From: Acidobacteriota bacterium
GTDB lineage: Bacteria > Acidobacteriota > Vicinamibacteria > Vicinamibacterales > SCN-69-37
Direction of reading: 5' to 3'
DNA length: 46,676 nt
Assembly: GCA_947467605.1 (NCBI GenBank)
Contig: CANIII010000030.1
Coordinates: 1-46,676, forward strand
The notes beneath the pieces were generated by a model. That model saw nothing but the letters and a program-made list of their open reading frames with translations, was not told the DNA's origin and searched no databases. The first letter of the stretch is position 1. Every line of letters begins with the position of its first letter. A program made the translations under genes and the position numbers. Of this stretch, positions 8,882-17,920 are shown piece after piece.

Positions 8882-10369
8882 TTAGTACCGGTAATGATCC
8901 GGCTTGTAGGGCCCGTCCACCGGCACGCCGATGTACTTCGCCTGCTCCGGGCTCAGCTTCGTCAGCTTCACGCCGAGCTTGTCGAGGTGCAGACGCGCCA
9001 CCTTCTCGTCGAGGTGCTTCGGCAGCACGGAGACGGTCTTCCCGTACTTCTCTGAGTTGTGGAACATCTCGATCTGCGCGATCACCTGGTTGCTGAAGCT
9101 CGCCGACATGACGAACGACGGGTGGCCGGTCGCGCAGCCGAGGTTCAGCAGGCGGCCTTCCGCGAGCACGAGCACGCTGTGGCCGTCCGGGAACACGAAC
9201 TCATCAAACTGCGGCTTGATGTTGATGCGCTCGACGCCCTTCTTCTTCAGACCGGCCATGTCGATTTCATTGTCGAAGTGGCCGATGTTGCCGACGATGG
9301 CCTTGTCTTTCATCTGGCCCATGTGGTCAACCGTGATGATGTTGTGGTTGCCGGTAGCCGTAATGAAGATGTCCGCCGTCTTCACGACTTCGTCGAGCGT
9401 CGTGACCTGGTAGCCTTCCATCGCCGCCTGCAGCGCGCAGATCGGATCGATTTCCGTGATGATCACGCGCGCGCCCTGGCCCTTGAACGCCTGTGCGCAG
9501 CCCTTGCCGACGTCGCCGTAGCCGAGCACGACCGCGACCTTGCCGGCGAGCATCACGTCGCTCGCGCGCAGGATGCCGTCCGTCAGTGAGTGGCGGCAAC
9601 CGTAGAGGTTGTCGAACTTCGACTTGGTGACCGAGTCGTTGACGTTGATCGCCGGGAACAGCAGCGTGCCCGCGTTCATCATCTCGTAGAGGCGATGCAC
9701 GCCCGTCGTCGTCTCTTCAGTGACGCCCTTGATGTCGGCGGCCACCTTCGTGAAACGGCCCGGGTTCTTCACGAGCTCCGTGCGGAGCAATTCGAGAATG
9801 ACGCCCCACTCTTCCGGGTCCGTCGCTTCATTGAACGCCGGCACCTTGCCTGCCTTTTCGAACTCGACGCCCTTGTGCACGAGCATCGTGACGTCGCCGC
9901 CGTCGTCGAGAATCATGTTCGGGCCCGAGCCGTCCGGCCACATCAGCGCCTGCTCCGTGCACCACCAGTATTCGTCGAGCGTCTCGCCCTTCCAGGCGAA
10001 CACCGGAATGCCCTGCGGATTCTGCTCGGAGCCGGTCGGGCCCACGGCCACACCGGCCGCCGCGTGATCCTGCGTCGAGAAGATGTTGCACGAGACCCAG
10101 CGCACATCAGCGCCGAGGACGGCGAGCGTCTCCATGAGCACCGCAGTCTGAATCGTCATGTGCAGGGAGCCGATGATCTTCGCGCCCTTGAGCGGGAGCT
10201 GGCCCTTGTATTCCGCGCGGATCGACATCAGGCCGGGCATTTCGAATTCGGCGAGACGGATCTCCTTGCGGCCCCATTCGGCCAGAGACAAATCCTTCAC
10301 CTTGAACGGCTCGCGGCCAGCCTTCTTCGCGAGTTCAAACGCGTGCGGGGTCATTGTTGCTGTCGCCAT
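8882..10369 (-). CDS. ahcY: Adenosylhomocysteinase
   Basis: A 495-residue S-adenosyl-L-homocysteine hydrolase, which reversibly splits SAH into adenosine and homocysteine and keeps the methylation cycle running in the cytoplasm. The N-terminal substrate domain has [12 protein letters not shown] and the family segment [15 protein letters not shown]. The NAD-binding domain carries [13 protein letters not shown], and the C-terminus ends [11 protein letters not shown], both diagnostic. The length fits the longer bacterial form with the extra segment around residues 150-190. The ATG at 10369 directly follows the TAA stop of the upstream ArsR-methyltransferase gene (TAAATG), so the two are translationally coupled and probably regulated together in response to SAH or SAM. 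Confidence 0.98.
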   Translation of the reverse strand: MATATMTPHAFELAKKAGREPFKVKDLSLAEWGRKEIRLAEFEMPGLMSIRAEYKGQLPLKGAKIIGSLHMTIQTAVLMETLAVLGADVRWVSCNIFSTQDHAAAGVAVGPTGSEQNPQGIPVFAWKGETLDEYWWCTEQALMWPDGSGPNMILDDGGDVTMLVHKGVEFEKAGKVPAFNEATDPEEWGVILELLRTELVKNPGRFTKVAADIKGVTEETTTGVHRLYEMMNAGTLLFPAINVNDSVTKSKFDNLYGCRHSLTDGILRASDVMLAGKVAVVLGYGDVGKGCAQAFKGQGARVIITEIDPICALQAAMEGYQVTTLDEVVKTADIFITATGNHNIITVDHMGQMKDKAIVGNIGHFDNEIDMAGLKKKGVERINIKPQFDEFVFPDGHSVLVLAEGRLLNLGCATGHPSFVMSASFSNQVIAQIEMFHNSEKYGKTVSVLPKHLDEKVARLHLDKLGVKLTKLSPEQAKYIGVPVDGPYKPDHYRY

Positions 10370-11314
10370 TTACTTCTCTCCTCTACGTGCGGTGGCTGCG
10401 AAGAGCGCGGGGCCCTTCGCGGTGGTGGCCGGTGGCAGCGCGTGCACTTTCACATGCGTGAAGCCGGCGGTGGTCAGTAGTTTCTTGATCTGTTCTTCGG
10501 AAAAACCCAGCCAGACGTGTCCCATCTGCTGGCGGTACTCTTCTTTTTCGTGCGGCGCCATGTCGACGATCAACACGCGACCGCCGGGTTTCAGAATGCG
10601 CGCGGCTTCACTGAGCGCCTGCGCGGGGGACGGCAGGTGATGCAGCACGAGCATCAGCGTCGCGGCATCGGCGCTATCGGGGAACACCGGCAACGTCTCG
10701 AGTGTGCCCTTGCGCCACTCGATGTTCGTGACGCCTTCGTTGCGCTCACGCGCGGCGTCGAGCATCTCTTCAGACGCGTCGACGCCGATGACCTGCTTCA
10801 CGTGGGGTGCGAGAATCGCCGCCATGGCACCCGTGCCGCAACCGAGATCCGCAACGGTCCACTCGTCATCAAGCAAACCCGCGAGTGACCGAAACGCGAA
10901 GTCGGCGCCAAACAATTCTTCGCGCAACTTGTCCCACTGGCCTGACGATGAGGCGAAGAAGTGTTCTGACGCCGCGCGACGCTCGGTGAGCACGCGCTCA
11001 AGCCGGCGCAGATCCTGAGCCGCCGCAGACTTGCCTTCAAGCTGCGCGCTCGTGAGTTTCCACAACGTGCGCATGTCGTCCGACGCGAGCATCAGCGAGT
11101 AGTAGCGACTCGTGCCATCTCGGCGCGACGTGACCCAGCCAGCGTCGGCCAGCGTCTTGAGCTGGCGGCTGACCGTCGACTGCGGAAGTTGAATGACGTT
11201 GCAGAGCTCGGAGACCGTCAATTCATGCCCGCCCAATAGCAGGAGCATCCGGCACCGGGTCGGATCGGCCAGGGCCGAGAGCGAATCGAGGAGGGGAAGG
11301 GTGGCGACAGTCAA
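10370..11314 (-). CDS. ArsR-family regulator fused to a SAM-dependent methyltransferase domain (SahR-like)
   Basis: A 314-residue two-domain protein. Residues 1-90 form an ArsR-type winged helix (LADPTRCRMLLLL, ELTVSELCNVIQLPQSTVSRQLKTL). Residues 110-314 form a class I methyltransferase domain with the SAM motif VADLGCGTGAMAAI and the post-motif segment LHHLPSPAQALSEAARIL. Regulators of this architecture next to ahcY are known in Proteobacteria as SahR, which senses SAH and represses SAM-cycle genes; the direct coupling to ahcY supports the same role here. There are no extra Cys-rich metal sites as in arsenic sensors. The only in-frame start before an upstream stop is the TTG at 11314, a few bases downstream of a palindrome and a predicted promoter. 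Active methyltransferase function is unproven. Confidence 0.85.
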   Translation of the reverse strand: MTVATLPLLDSLSALADPTRCRMLLLLGGHELTVSELCNVIQLPQSTVSRQLKTLADAGWVTSRRDGTSRYYSLMLASDDMRTLWKLTSAQLEGKSAAAQDLRRLERVLTERRAASEHFFASSSGQWDKLREELFGADFAFRSLAGLLDDEWTVADLGCGTGAMAAILAPHVKQVIGVDASEEMLDAARERNEGVTNIEWRKGTLETLPVFPDSADAATLMLVLHHLPSPAQALSEAARILKPGGRVLIVDMAPHEKEEYRQQMGHVWLGFSEEQIKKLLTTAGFTHVKVHALPPATTAKGPALFAATARRGEK

Positions 11315-11320
11315 TCCGTA

Positions 11321-11361
11321 AATCCGGATTAAAGACTACACTGCGCCCCCTCCAGGGTCAA
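11321..11361 (-). promoter_or_regulatory. Candidate promoter and autoregulatory operator for the ArsR-MTase/ahcY operon
   Basis: Read on the minus strand, TTGACC (11361-11356) is followed after exactly 17 bases by TAGTCT (11338-11333), a good sigma-70-type pair. The perfect 10-bp palindrome AATCCGGATT (11321-11330) lies where transcription would begin, and an extra AATCCG half copy lies at 11313-11318 over the TTG start. This position fits self-repression by the ArsR-type regulator. The leader would be very short, about a dozen bases. Confidence 0.5.
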
Positions 11362-11422
11362 CATCCTTATATATAGGGGCCGGAAACAGCCCTCGCGGCG
11401 CAGCTGGACCATTCCTACTTAA

Positions 11423-11698
11423 ATGTGTCAATGTGCATACGTGGCATCGTCACCCCTCCTCCTCGCTCAGCGCCGGGCTCGCCTCAGCATCGACATCTCC
11501 GCGTCGGAACGACGCCGAATCCGCCTCGCCGCGACCCAGCGGGACGAGTCCATTCGCGACTACGTCGTTCGCGCCATCGAGGCGCAACTCACCGCGGATC
11601 TCGAATCAGCGAATCTCACGGCGATGACTGAGGCCGCCGATCCGGCACTCGGCGAGCTCTGGAAGAATTCCAAAGACGCCGCCTATGACGACCTCTAG
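11423..11698 (+). CDS. Ribbon-helix-helix-like antitoxin
   Basis: A 91-residue protein whose middle part (residues 21-57: LSIDISASERRRIRLAATQ, then ESIRDYVVRAIEAQL) looks like a ribbon-helix-helix DNA-binding domain with a beta strand and two helices. The acidic C-terminal tail, ending WKNSKDAAYDDL, would be the toxin-binding part. It overlaps the following MazF-like gene by 14 bp, the usual antitoxin-first order. The start is uncertain: ATG at 11423 or GTG at 11441, since the first 20 residues do not look conserved. Autorepression with the toxin is expected from the family. The identification rests on context as much as on sequence. Confidence 0.72.
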   Translation: MCQCAYVASSPLLLAQRRARLSIDISASERRRIRLAATQRDESIRDYVVRAIEAQLTADLESANLTAMTEAADPALGELWKNSKDAAYDDL

Positions 11699-12023
11699 CC
11701 GCGGCGACATCGTCCTCGTCTCGTTCGTGTTCGCTGACGAGAAAGGTGTCAAGAAACGCCCCGCGCTCGTACTCAGTAATGAGGACTATCAATCGGGCCG
11801 GCAAGAGATGATCGTCGCGGCCATCACCAGCAACATCGGTCGTGTGCTGATCGGCGACTACCGGATCAAGGACTGGGAAGGTAGCGGCCTGCCGCTTCCA
11901 TCGCTCGTGACCGGCATTGTGCGCACGATCAAGCAACAGATGATCGTGAAAAAACTCGGCACATTGCCGTCGCCTGAGCGAAGAGCGTTCGACAAGAATC
12001 TCAAGATGCTGTTGTCTCTGTAG
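11685..12023 (+). CDS. MazF/PemK-type toxin endoribonuclease
   Basis: A 112-residue protein of the PemK/MazF fold. The signature N-terminal strand pair with the basic loop is RGDIVLVSFVFADEKGVKKRPALVLS, seen as RGDIVLVSF followed by KKRPALVLS. It continues with EMIVAAITSNI and SLVTGIVRTIKQQMIVKKLGTL, which match the family's beta-strand core. Toxins of this type cut mRNA at short sequence motifs and are neutralised by the protein encoded just upstream, with which this gene overlaps by 14 bp. Target specificity cannot be read from the sequence. No mobile-element remnants flank the pair. Confidence 0.85.
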   Translation: MTTSSRGDIVLVSFVFADEKGVKKRPALVLSNEDYQSGRQEMIVAAITSNIGRVLIGDYRIKDWEGSGLPLPSLVTGIVRTIKQQMIVKKLGTLPSPERRAFDKNLKMLLSL

Positions 12024-12033
12024 CGGGCTCCCC

Positions 12034-13158
12034 ATGCACATGCGCGTTGTACTGGTCACTGCTTTGATCTGCTCCACCACTCTGCTGACGGCCGCCCCAC
12101 AGTCTGCGCGAGCCACATCGCAGAAGCCTCCCACGTTGGCCGAGCGATTCCCACCACCGCCCGGCTACGGCGTCGAGCAAGACGTGGAATCCGACAGCAT
12201 GCGAAGTTTTTCGACGGCGACCGATGTGCGCGGACACATCATTCGCCGCTACGTGCAGGCGGGTGACGATGGGCCGACGAGTGTGCCTGACATCGCGCGC
12301 TACTTCGCAGACCTGCTGCACGCGCAGGGCGGCTCTCTCTTCGACGACCGCATCAACAACCGGGCAGGCCGGCTCGATGGGCGCATCCCGGGACCGCGTC
12401 CCGTGTGGCTGCACGTCGAGATCAATGACGACGGCGGCGCACTCGACATTACGGCGCTTGAAGAGAGTGCCGCATCGACACGCGAGATGCCGCTCGAAGA
12501 CACGCGCATTGCTGGATCGTGGGCGACAACCGAAGCGTTCACTGAGATGGCGACAGCCGATCGCGCGAGCGCGGTCCGAGTCCGAGACGCGCTGTCGGCC
12601 TTGGTCGCCCCCACGTTCAAGCCCCTTCTGGGCTGGGCGTGGCAAGTGACGGCCGAAGAACTGCGCGATGGCAGTGCCGCAACGACGACGACGTTGCCGT
12701 ATCGAGTGCGTGTCTCAGGAGTGCAGCGCTCGCAAGCGTGCGCAACATGTCCCGTCACAGCCGATACGCAGAGCGTGACCGCGTTCACGATGGATGTGAA
12801 TCGCATCGAGTCGCTCGGTGCGCTCGATCCGACGACGGCGCCTGCGCAGGGGGTCTTCCTCGACCCGGGCTTCATGCCCTCCGCACAGGTCACGCACTTC
12901 CTCGACGGCGCGAAGATTCTGGTCACGCGCGCCAATCGGCCGGCGCTGTTCCTGTCGATCGATCGTGAAGGTCCCGACGGCCGAAGGCTCGCACAGCTCA
13001 ACCCGGCCTACTTCGAAGCCGGACGCGATCGTTCCGCTCCGCAGTTCGTGGTCATCGACATTCCGTGGAAGCACGGCGTGGGCGAAGTGTCGCTGTATCA
13101 GCGGGATCTGGTGGATGCATTTCTCGCGTCAGCGAAGCTGGCAGACCTCCTCAAGTAG
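12034..13158 (+). CDS. Secreted protein of unknown function
   Basis: A 374-residue protein I do not recognise. The N-terminus MHMRVVLVTALICSTTLLTAAPQSARA is a clear signal peptide, so it is exported. The region around residues 40-160 (GYGVEQDVESDSMRSF, then DIARYFADLLHAQGGSLFDD and PVWLHVEINDDGGALDI) resembles periplasmic beta-alpha domains of the kind found before OmpA-like regions, but no OmpA domain follows. The C-terminal half has a CATCP pair near residue 235 that could be a disulfide. The gene begins 10 bp after the toxin stop and ends 21 bp before chrA, so it may be read with either neighbour, but no functional link is evident. Confidence 0.65.
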   Translation: MHMRVVLVTALICSTTLLTAAPQSARATSQKPPTLAERFPPPPGYGVEQDVESDSMRSFSTATDVRGHIIRRYVQAGDDGPTSVPDIARYFADLLHAQGGSLFDDRINNRAGRLDGRIPGPRPVWLHVEINDDGGALDITALEESAASTREMPLEDTRIAGSWATTEAFTEMATADRASAVRVRDALSALVAPTFKPLLGWAWQVTAEELRDGSAATTTTLPYRVRVSGVQRSQACATCPVTADTQSVTAFTMDVNRIESLGALDPTTAPAQGVFLDPGFMPSAQVTHFLDGAKILVTRANRPALFLSIDREGPDGRRLAQLNPAYFEAGRDRSAPQFVVIDIPWKHGVGEVSLYQRDLVDAFLASAKLADLLK

Positions 13159-13179
13159 GGCGGGTCACCCGATCCGGCC

Positions 13180-14292
13180 ATGCTTGAACTCGCGCGCGTC
13201 TTCCTGAAACTGGGGGCCATCTCGATCGGTGGGCCGGCTGCGCACATCGCGTTGATGCGTCACGAATTCGTGGAGCGCCGACGCTGGCTGACGTCGCAGG
13301 AGTTTCTGGATCTGGTTGGCGCGACCAATCTGATCCCTGGGCCGAACTCCACAGAGCTCGCGATTCACATCGGCCACATGCGGGCCGGTTGGCCGGGCCT
13401 CCTGATCGCCGGCACGTGCTTCATCATCCCCGCCGTCGCGATTGTCGGAGCACTCGCCGCCCTCTACGTGCGTGCCGGATCGCTGCCGGCCACGCAGGCC
13501 ATGTTCTACGGCGTGAATCCCGTCGTCACGGCGATCGTCCTGGTCGCACTCTGGCAACTGGGGCGAACCGCCGTGCGCGAACGCTGGCACGTCGGCCTCG
13601 CTGTGGCGGCGGTCGTGGCCGTGGCGACCGGCCAGCATGAACTGCTCGTGTTGGGTCTTAGCGCGCTCGTCGGCGCAGCCATCGCGAGTCGTCGTGGTGC
13701 GCAGACACTGTCTGGCATGTTTGCCCTGAACCTGCCGACGTCGATCGCGGCTGTCGGCGTTCCTGCAGTCGCGGCCGTCACCTTCGGCAAACTCTTCCTC
13801 GTATTTCTGAAGGCGGGCGGCTTGCTGTTTGGCAGCGGCTACGTACTGCTCGCGTTCCTGCGAGCCGATCTGGTCGATCGCCTGGGCTGGATCACCGAGC
13901 ATCAGCTCCTCGACGCCATCGCTATCGGGCAGATCACACCGGGTCCGGTGTTCGCGACGGCCACGTTCATCGGCTACCTGGTCGGCGGCCCGACCGGCAG
14001 TGCGATCGCGACCGTCGGAATCTTCTTGCCGGCGTTCGTATACGTCGCGGTCAGTGGCCCGCTGATTCCGCGGCTCCGCCGATCGCCACTGATGGCTGGT
14101 GTCCTTGACGGCGTGAACATCGCCTCGCTCGCGTTGATGAGCGTCGTCCTCTGGCGCCTCGGCCGAACATCCGTCTTTGATGTGACGACGGCGACGATCG
14201 CCGCTGTCTGTCTCGCGGCGTTGTTGTCCAAGCGTGTGAATCCGATGTGGCTGGTCGCGGCTGGTGCGGTTGTGGGACTCGTCGCGAAGTGA
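13180..14292 (+). CDS. chrA: Chromate transporter (CHR family, two-domain)
   Basis: A 370-residue inner-membrane protein of the CHR family, which in characterised members exports chromate. It has two homologous halves, each with the family motif: GGPAAHIALMRHEFV with NLIPGPNSTELA near residues 18-50, and FGSGYVLLAFLRADLV with QITPGPVFATATFIGYL in the second half. About ten membrane segments are visible. Length matches the long-chain bidomain form. The start at 13180 places LARVFLKLGAISIGGP at the N-terminus as expected. No chrB-type regulator is nearby, and many environmental CHR proteins are not proven to act on chromate. Confidence 0.93.
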   Translation: MLELARVFLKLGAISIGGPAAHIALMRHEFVERRRWLTSQEFLDLVGATNLIPGPNSTELAIHIGHMRAGWPGLLIAGTCFIIPAVAIVGALAALYVRAGSLPATQAMFYGVNPVVTAIVLVALWQLGRTAVRERWHVGLAVAAVVAVATGQHELLVLGLSALVGAAIASRRGAQTLSGMFALNLPTSIAAVGVPAVAAVTFGKLFLVFLKAGGLLFGSGYVLLAFLRADLVDRLGWITEHQLLDAIAIGQITPGPVFATATFIGYLVGGPTGSAIATVGIFLPAFVYVAVSGPLIPRLRRSPLMAGVLDGVNIASLALMSVVLWRLGRTSVFDVTTATIAAVCLAALLSKRVNPMWLVAAGAVVGLVAK

Positions 14293-14308
14293 CTGCGCTC
14301 AACGAAAC

Positions 14309-14338
14309 CGGGCCGAGGCGGTCATTTGCCCCGGCCCG
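14309..14338. terminator. Hairpin between convergent chrA and receptor genes
   Basis: CGGGCC (14309-14314) pairs with GGCCCG (14333-14338), and the loop contains further partial pairing (GAGGC with GCCCC). It lies in the 55-bp gap between convergent chrA and the Oar-like receptor gene, which suggests a bidirectional terminator. There is no strong T-run on either side. Confidence 0.5.
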
Positions 14339-14347
14339 CTTGGTCTT

Positions 14348-17300
14348 CTATCGGAACATGTAACGGACGCTGACCATCATCGTGTAGACATCAGCCGACG
14401 AGGTCGTCGTCTGTAGCGACTTGGTCAACAATTCACCGTTGACGAGCGCCAACCGGTACGACGCCTTGCCGTTCGCGTCCGCCAGTGGGTTGGTCAAGAT
14501 CTGGTTCTGGATCAAACGCTGGCTGACACCCCAGTTGTGATTCAGCAGATTGCCGAAGTTGGTCACATCCAGGCGCGCCTGCAGCGAGTGCCGTTTGCCG
14601 AACGCCTTTGCGAAGATGTCCTGAGTCAGGCTGAGGTCCATCCGCTTCACGAACGGCAGGAACACGGCACCGCGCTCCGCGTACTGGCCGCGGCGCGTGC
14701 TCAGGTAGCTGTCCTGCTGAATGAACGTCTCAAACGCTGCCGTCTGATCCGCCACCGTGTAGGTGCGGCCGTTGGTCGTGAACGCGACGAAGTTCATTTC
14801 CGTCGTGTCCTTCGGCACATAAATCAGGTCGTTGGTCGTCGACGAATCGCCGTTCATGTCGCCGGCGAACACGTAGCTGGTGTTGCCGATCGTCCGCGCT
14901 TCCCAATAAACGCCGAGACTCGTCGCTCCGAAGCCGAAATACTCGTGGCTGTACGACGTCGAGATGAAGACCCGATGTCCGGGTGACGCACCCGAGTAGC
15001 CGAGCACCGGGTTGTTGGGATCGTTGCTGATCTGATTGCCCGTCCACGACCCTGACGCGACCGATCCGGCGTCCACCGTATTTCTCGCCTCGCCGTAGCT
15101 GTACGCCGTCTTGAACTGGAAACCGTTCTGCAGTGACTTCGCCAGCGTGAACGCCGCGTTCCACGACTTGCCGATGCCCTGATTGGTCAGGACGATGGCA
15201 TTGGTGATCTGGTTGCCGCTCACGTTGTTGAGGCGCGTGACGCAGGGTGTCGCTGTCGCCGTCGCGCATGACGTGCCGGTCCAGCGCGGGCGGTTGTCAG
15301 CACCGACAAAGCTCGACTGTGCGGCAGGCAGGTTGGCGTTGAAGTACGCCACGCCGTTCACGTCCTTGTTGTAGATGAACTCCGCCGTCGCCACGAGGCC
15401 CCAGCCCAGACGCCGATCAATCGCCACGTTTGTGCGCCAGACCTGAGGAAACCTGAAGTTCGGGTCGGTGACCGCCAGATCCACGCTGGTCGCCGGAGCG
15501 CCGGTCACGGTTGACGGTTTGTACGTGTCAGGATTCGGATTGAACGGGTTGGCTTTGGTGTTGTCGTTCTGCACAAACCCCGTGAGCACGCCCGTGTTGC
15601 CAATCTGATTGGAGATCCACACGTACGCCGGCTTGCCCGTAAACACGCCCGTGCCACCGCGCACCTGCGTCGCGCGATCATTGTTGACGTCCCAGTTGAA
15701 CCCGACGCGCGGCGACCACAGCGGCTTCGCATCCGGCAGTTTGCCGGTGCCATATTTCACCGCGCTGCCGTCCTGCGCCCGGAATGTCAATGCATCGACA
15801 TTCGCGTTGGCATAGGCCGTGTTGGTGAACTTCGGGATGTCCATGCGGATGCCGGCCGTGATCGTCACATTCGACCGTGGATGCCACTCGTCCTGCGCGT
15901 AGGCGCTCGTGTACCACACCTCGAGGGGCTGGACCGGCTTCTCCTGACCAGGGATGTTGCTGTATCGCACCTGGAAACGCCGGAGCGTGATCGGCGACGT
16001 CGTGCGCTTGGGGTTGGCCAGGTAGTCGTTGGCGTCCGTGTAGAAGTCGGCCAGCGAGTTGTAGACATACGCACTCTGCTTGCCGGGGAAGAACACGTTC
16101 TCGGAGTTGTACTTCTCGAGGCTGGCGCCGAATGTCCACGTGTGCTGGGCGCCGAACTTCGTGAAGTTGTTCTGCGCCTGAAACGTCTTGTAGCGCAGCT
16201 CGTTGTTCGGCGTAAACGGCTCGGAGCCAAACGCCGTGTAGCCCACGCCGGAGCCATCAAGAATGTCCACAAACGGGAAGAGCGTGCCGACGTCACCGCG
16301 GCTTTCATCGTTGGTCGTGTAGCCGACGATCAGACTGTTCGACATGCTGCTGCCAAACGTCGAGTTCAGCTCCCCGATGCTGGATCGGTAGTTTTCCAGA
16401 ATCGAGTAGTTCGACGCTTGATAGCTGAGGAAGTTCGTGCTGTTCGACCCACGGCCAAAACCCAGCGACGACGACCCGCTGACAATCTGATCGGCGCTCG
16501 AATCGAGGCGGCTGAACCGGAAGGTGAACTTGTGGTTCTGGCTCAGATTCAGATCCGTCTTGATCAGAAACGGCTTGGCCGGCGTGTTCTTGTTGATGCC
16601 CTCGAAGCCACCGGTCGCATACGAGAACTTCGACTGCAGAAACGCGCTCAGCGCCGTCAGGTCCGACGCGAGCACGCGCGTGGTGTTGCCGCCCACCGTC
16701 TGGCCACCCGTGTTGGCCGTGAACGTCGTCAACGGTCGAACGTCCTCCTGTTTCTCGAAGCTGGCAAACAGAAACGCGCGGTTCTTGATCAGCGCACCAC
16801 CGAGCCACCCTCCGTTGTCCTTGGTCTTGAAGGTCCCCGGATTGAACGGCAGGCCGGCGGCTTCTTTACCGACATACGACTGATTGCGGTAGCGCGAATA
16901 GGCGGAGCCGGTCACGTTGTTGGTGCCGCTGCGCGTCACCGTATTGATCCCGGCGCCCACGAAGTTGCCCTGACGCACGTCGTACGGAGCCACACTCACC
17001 TGCACCTGCTCGATGGCTTCGAGCGAGATCGGTGCGACGCCCGTGCGGTCGCCCGGCTGACCACCGAGGCCGAACGAGTTGTTGAAGTAGGAACCATCCA
17101 CCGTGATGTTGTTCAGGCGGTTATCCTGTCCGGCAAACGATCCGCCGCCACCAAACTGCGGCGTCGTGCGCGTGATGTCGTTCATGCGGCCGGAAACAGT
17201 CGGCAACACTGCCAGCATGTCGCGCGTGATGGCCGTGGCCGCACCAGTACGACTGGAGCTGAAGACCGGATCGACCGTGGCCACGACGGACACGGTTTCA

Positions 17301-17647
17301 GAGACACTCGCCAACTTCAGCGACAGGTCGAGGGACTGCGTCACCCCAAGGCTGAGCATGATGTTGGTGTGTTCGTCGTTTCGGAAACCTGACAGCGCGG
17401 CGGTCACTTTGTAGGGACCGCCGATACGCATGCCGGGAATGAAGAATCGGCCATCGCTATTGCTAACGGCTTCGTAGGTCGAGCCCGACGGCTCGTGCAT
17501 CGCGGTAATCGTCACACCCGGAACCATCGAACCCGAGGCATCCTTCACAACGCCGGTCAGGGCGCCGGTCGTCACACCCTGCGCCATCACCAGCGCGGGC
17601 CACATGCTCAAGAACACCAATACCCACACGCCAACCAATCTCTTCAT
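14348..17647 (-). CDS. Oar-like TonB-dependent receptor 1 (carboxypeptidase-regulatory domain)
   Basis: A 1099-residue outer-membrane protein. Signal peptide at residues 1-22 (MKRLVGVWVLVFLSMWPALV, cleavage near VMAQ). Next comes a carboxypeptidase regulatory-like domain (GALTGVVKDASGSMVPGVTI, about 27-110), then a plug-like region (NNITVDGSYFNNSFG, IEQVQVSVAPYDVRQGNF) and a large beta-barrel ending in SVRYMFR, with a C-terminal aromatic residue as outer-membrane proteins need. The layout matches Oar-type receptors, which in Acidobacteriota take up or bind large organic substrates; the ligand is unknown. The start at 17647 follows GAGTGAGCC. A signal-peptide ORF and a PHO-box-like pair lie upstream on the same strand, hinting at phosphate control. 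Confidence 0.9.
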   Translation of the reverse strand: MKRLVGVWVLVFLSMWPALVMAQGVTTGALTGVVKDASGSMVPGVTITAMHEPSGSTYEAVSNSDGRFFIPGMRIGGPYKVTAALSGFRNDEHTNIMLSLGVTQSLDLSLKLASVSETVSVVATVDPVFSSSRTGAATAITRDMLAVLPTVSGRMNDITRTTPQFGGGGSFAGQDNRLNNITVDGSYFNNSFGLGGQPGDRTGVAPISLEAIEQVQVSVAPYDVRQGNFVGAGINTVTRSGTNNVTGSAYSRYRNQSYVGKEAAGLPFNPGTFKTKDNGGWLGGALIKNRAFLFASFEKQEDVRPLTTFTANTGGQTVGGNTTRVLASDLTALSAFLQSKFSYATGGFEGINKNTPAKPFLIKTDLNLSQNHKFTFRFSRLDSSADQIVSGSSSLGFGRGSNSTNFLSYQASNYSILENYRSSIGELNSTFGSSMSNSLIVGYTTNDESRGDVGTLFPFVDILDGSGVGYTAFGSEPFTPNNELRYKTFQAQNNFTKFGAQHTWTFGASLEKYNSENVFFPGKQSAYVYNSLADFYTDANDYLANPKRTTSPITLRRFQVRYSNIPGQEKPVQPLEVWYTSAYAQDEWHPRSNVTITAGIRMDIPKFTNTAYANANVDALTFRAQDGSAVKYGTGKLPDAKPLWSPRVGFNWDVNNDRATQVRGGTGVFTGKPAYVWISNQIGNTGVLTGFVQNDNTKANPFNPNPDTYKPSTVTGAPATSVDLAVTDPNFRFPQVWRTNVAIDRRLGWGLVATAEFIYNKDVNGVAYFNANLPAAQSSFVGADNRPRWTGTSCATATATPCVTRLNNVSGNQITNAIVLTNQGIGKSWNAAFTLAKSLQNGFQFKTAYSYGEARNTVDAGSVASGSWTGNQISNDPNNPVLGYSGASPGHRVFISTSYSHEYFGFGATSLGVYWEARTIGNTSYVFAGDMNGDSSTTNDLIYVPKDTTEMNFVAFTTNGRTYTVADQTAAFETFIQQDSYLSTRRGQYAERGAVFLPFVKRMDLSLTQDIFAKAFGKRHSLQARLDVTNFGNLLNHNWGVSQRLIQNQILTNPLADANGKASYRLALVNGELLTKSLQTTTSSADVYTMMVSVRYMFR

Positions 17648-17843
17648 GGCTCACTCCAGCGCCCAGCGAATACCGAGCGACTTCGTGACCGTACTCGCCT
17701 GACGTCGCGGTGCCATGACTTCGCGGTTTCGTCGGCGTGAAATTGGCGTGTGCGCTGAGCTGACGGCTCATGAGCGCACCGGTAGCGATCACCAGGCCGA
17801 GGACGACGACGCGAACGTGACGAGCGGAGAGGATCGATTTCAT
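17463..17843 (-). CDS. Possible small secreted protein overlapping receptor 1 (doubtful)
   Basis: An ATG at 17843 opens a frame whose first 33 residues form a convincing signal peptide (KSILSARHVR, then VVVLGLVIATGAL, cleavage near SAHA). The next residues (NFTPTKPRSHGTATSG) have codon use like neighbouring genes. From 17647 on the frame overlaps the receptor gene out of frame, and the reading becomes unnatural. The real gene may therefore end near the receptor start through a frameshift, or be a remnant. The 458-bp stretch between receptor 1 and the deacetylase gene holds this ORF and a PHO-box-like site, and nothing else convincing. Confidence 0.3.
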   Translation of the reverse strand: MKSILSARHVRVVVLGLVIATGALMSRQLSAHANFTPTKPRSHGTATSGEYGHEVARYSLGAGVSHEEIGWRVGIGVLEHVARAGDGAGCDDRRPDRRCEGCLGFDGSGCDDYRDARAVGLDLRSR

Positions 17844-17903
17844 TGACGCGAATCCTAGACTGGCCGCGTAAAGGATGCGCGACGGGATATCGACGAGCGC
17901 ATA

Positions 17904-17920
17904 TGTATCATCCATGTAAC
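17904..17920 (-). promoter_or_regulatory. PHO-box-like direct repeat upstream of receptor 1
   Basis: On the minus strand GTTACAT and GATACAT are separated by four bases, an 11-bp period. This is the geometry of PhoB sites (two 7-bp repeats with 4-bp spacing) and uses the same GTTACA core as the sites near pstB and the phytase-like gene. It lies 61 bp upstream of the signal-peptide ORF start and 257 bp upstream of the receptor start. Confidence 0.4.

Noticed and set aside
15881..17392. A 503-codon open frame on the plus strand opposite receptor 1.
   Set aside because: Same mirror effect; no family features and the opposite strand encodes a clear Oar-like protein.
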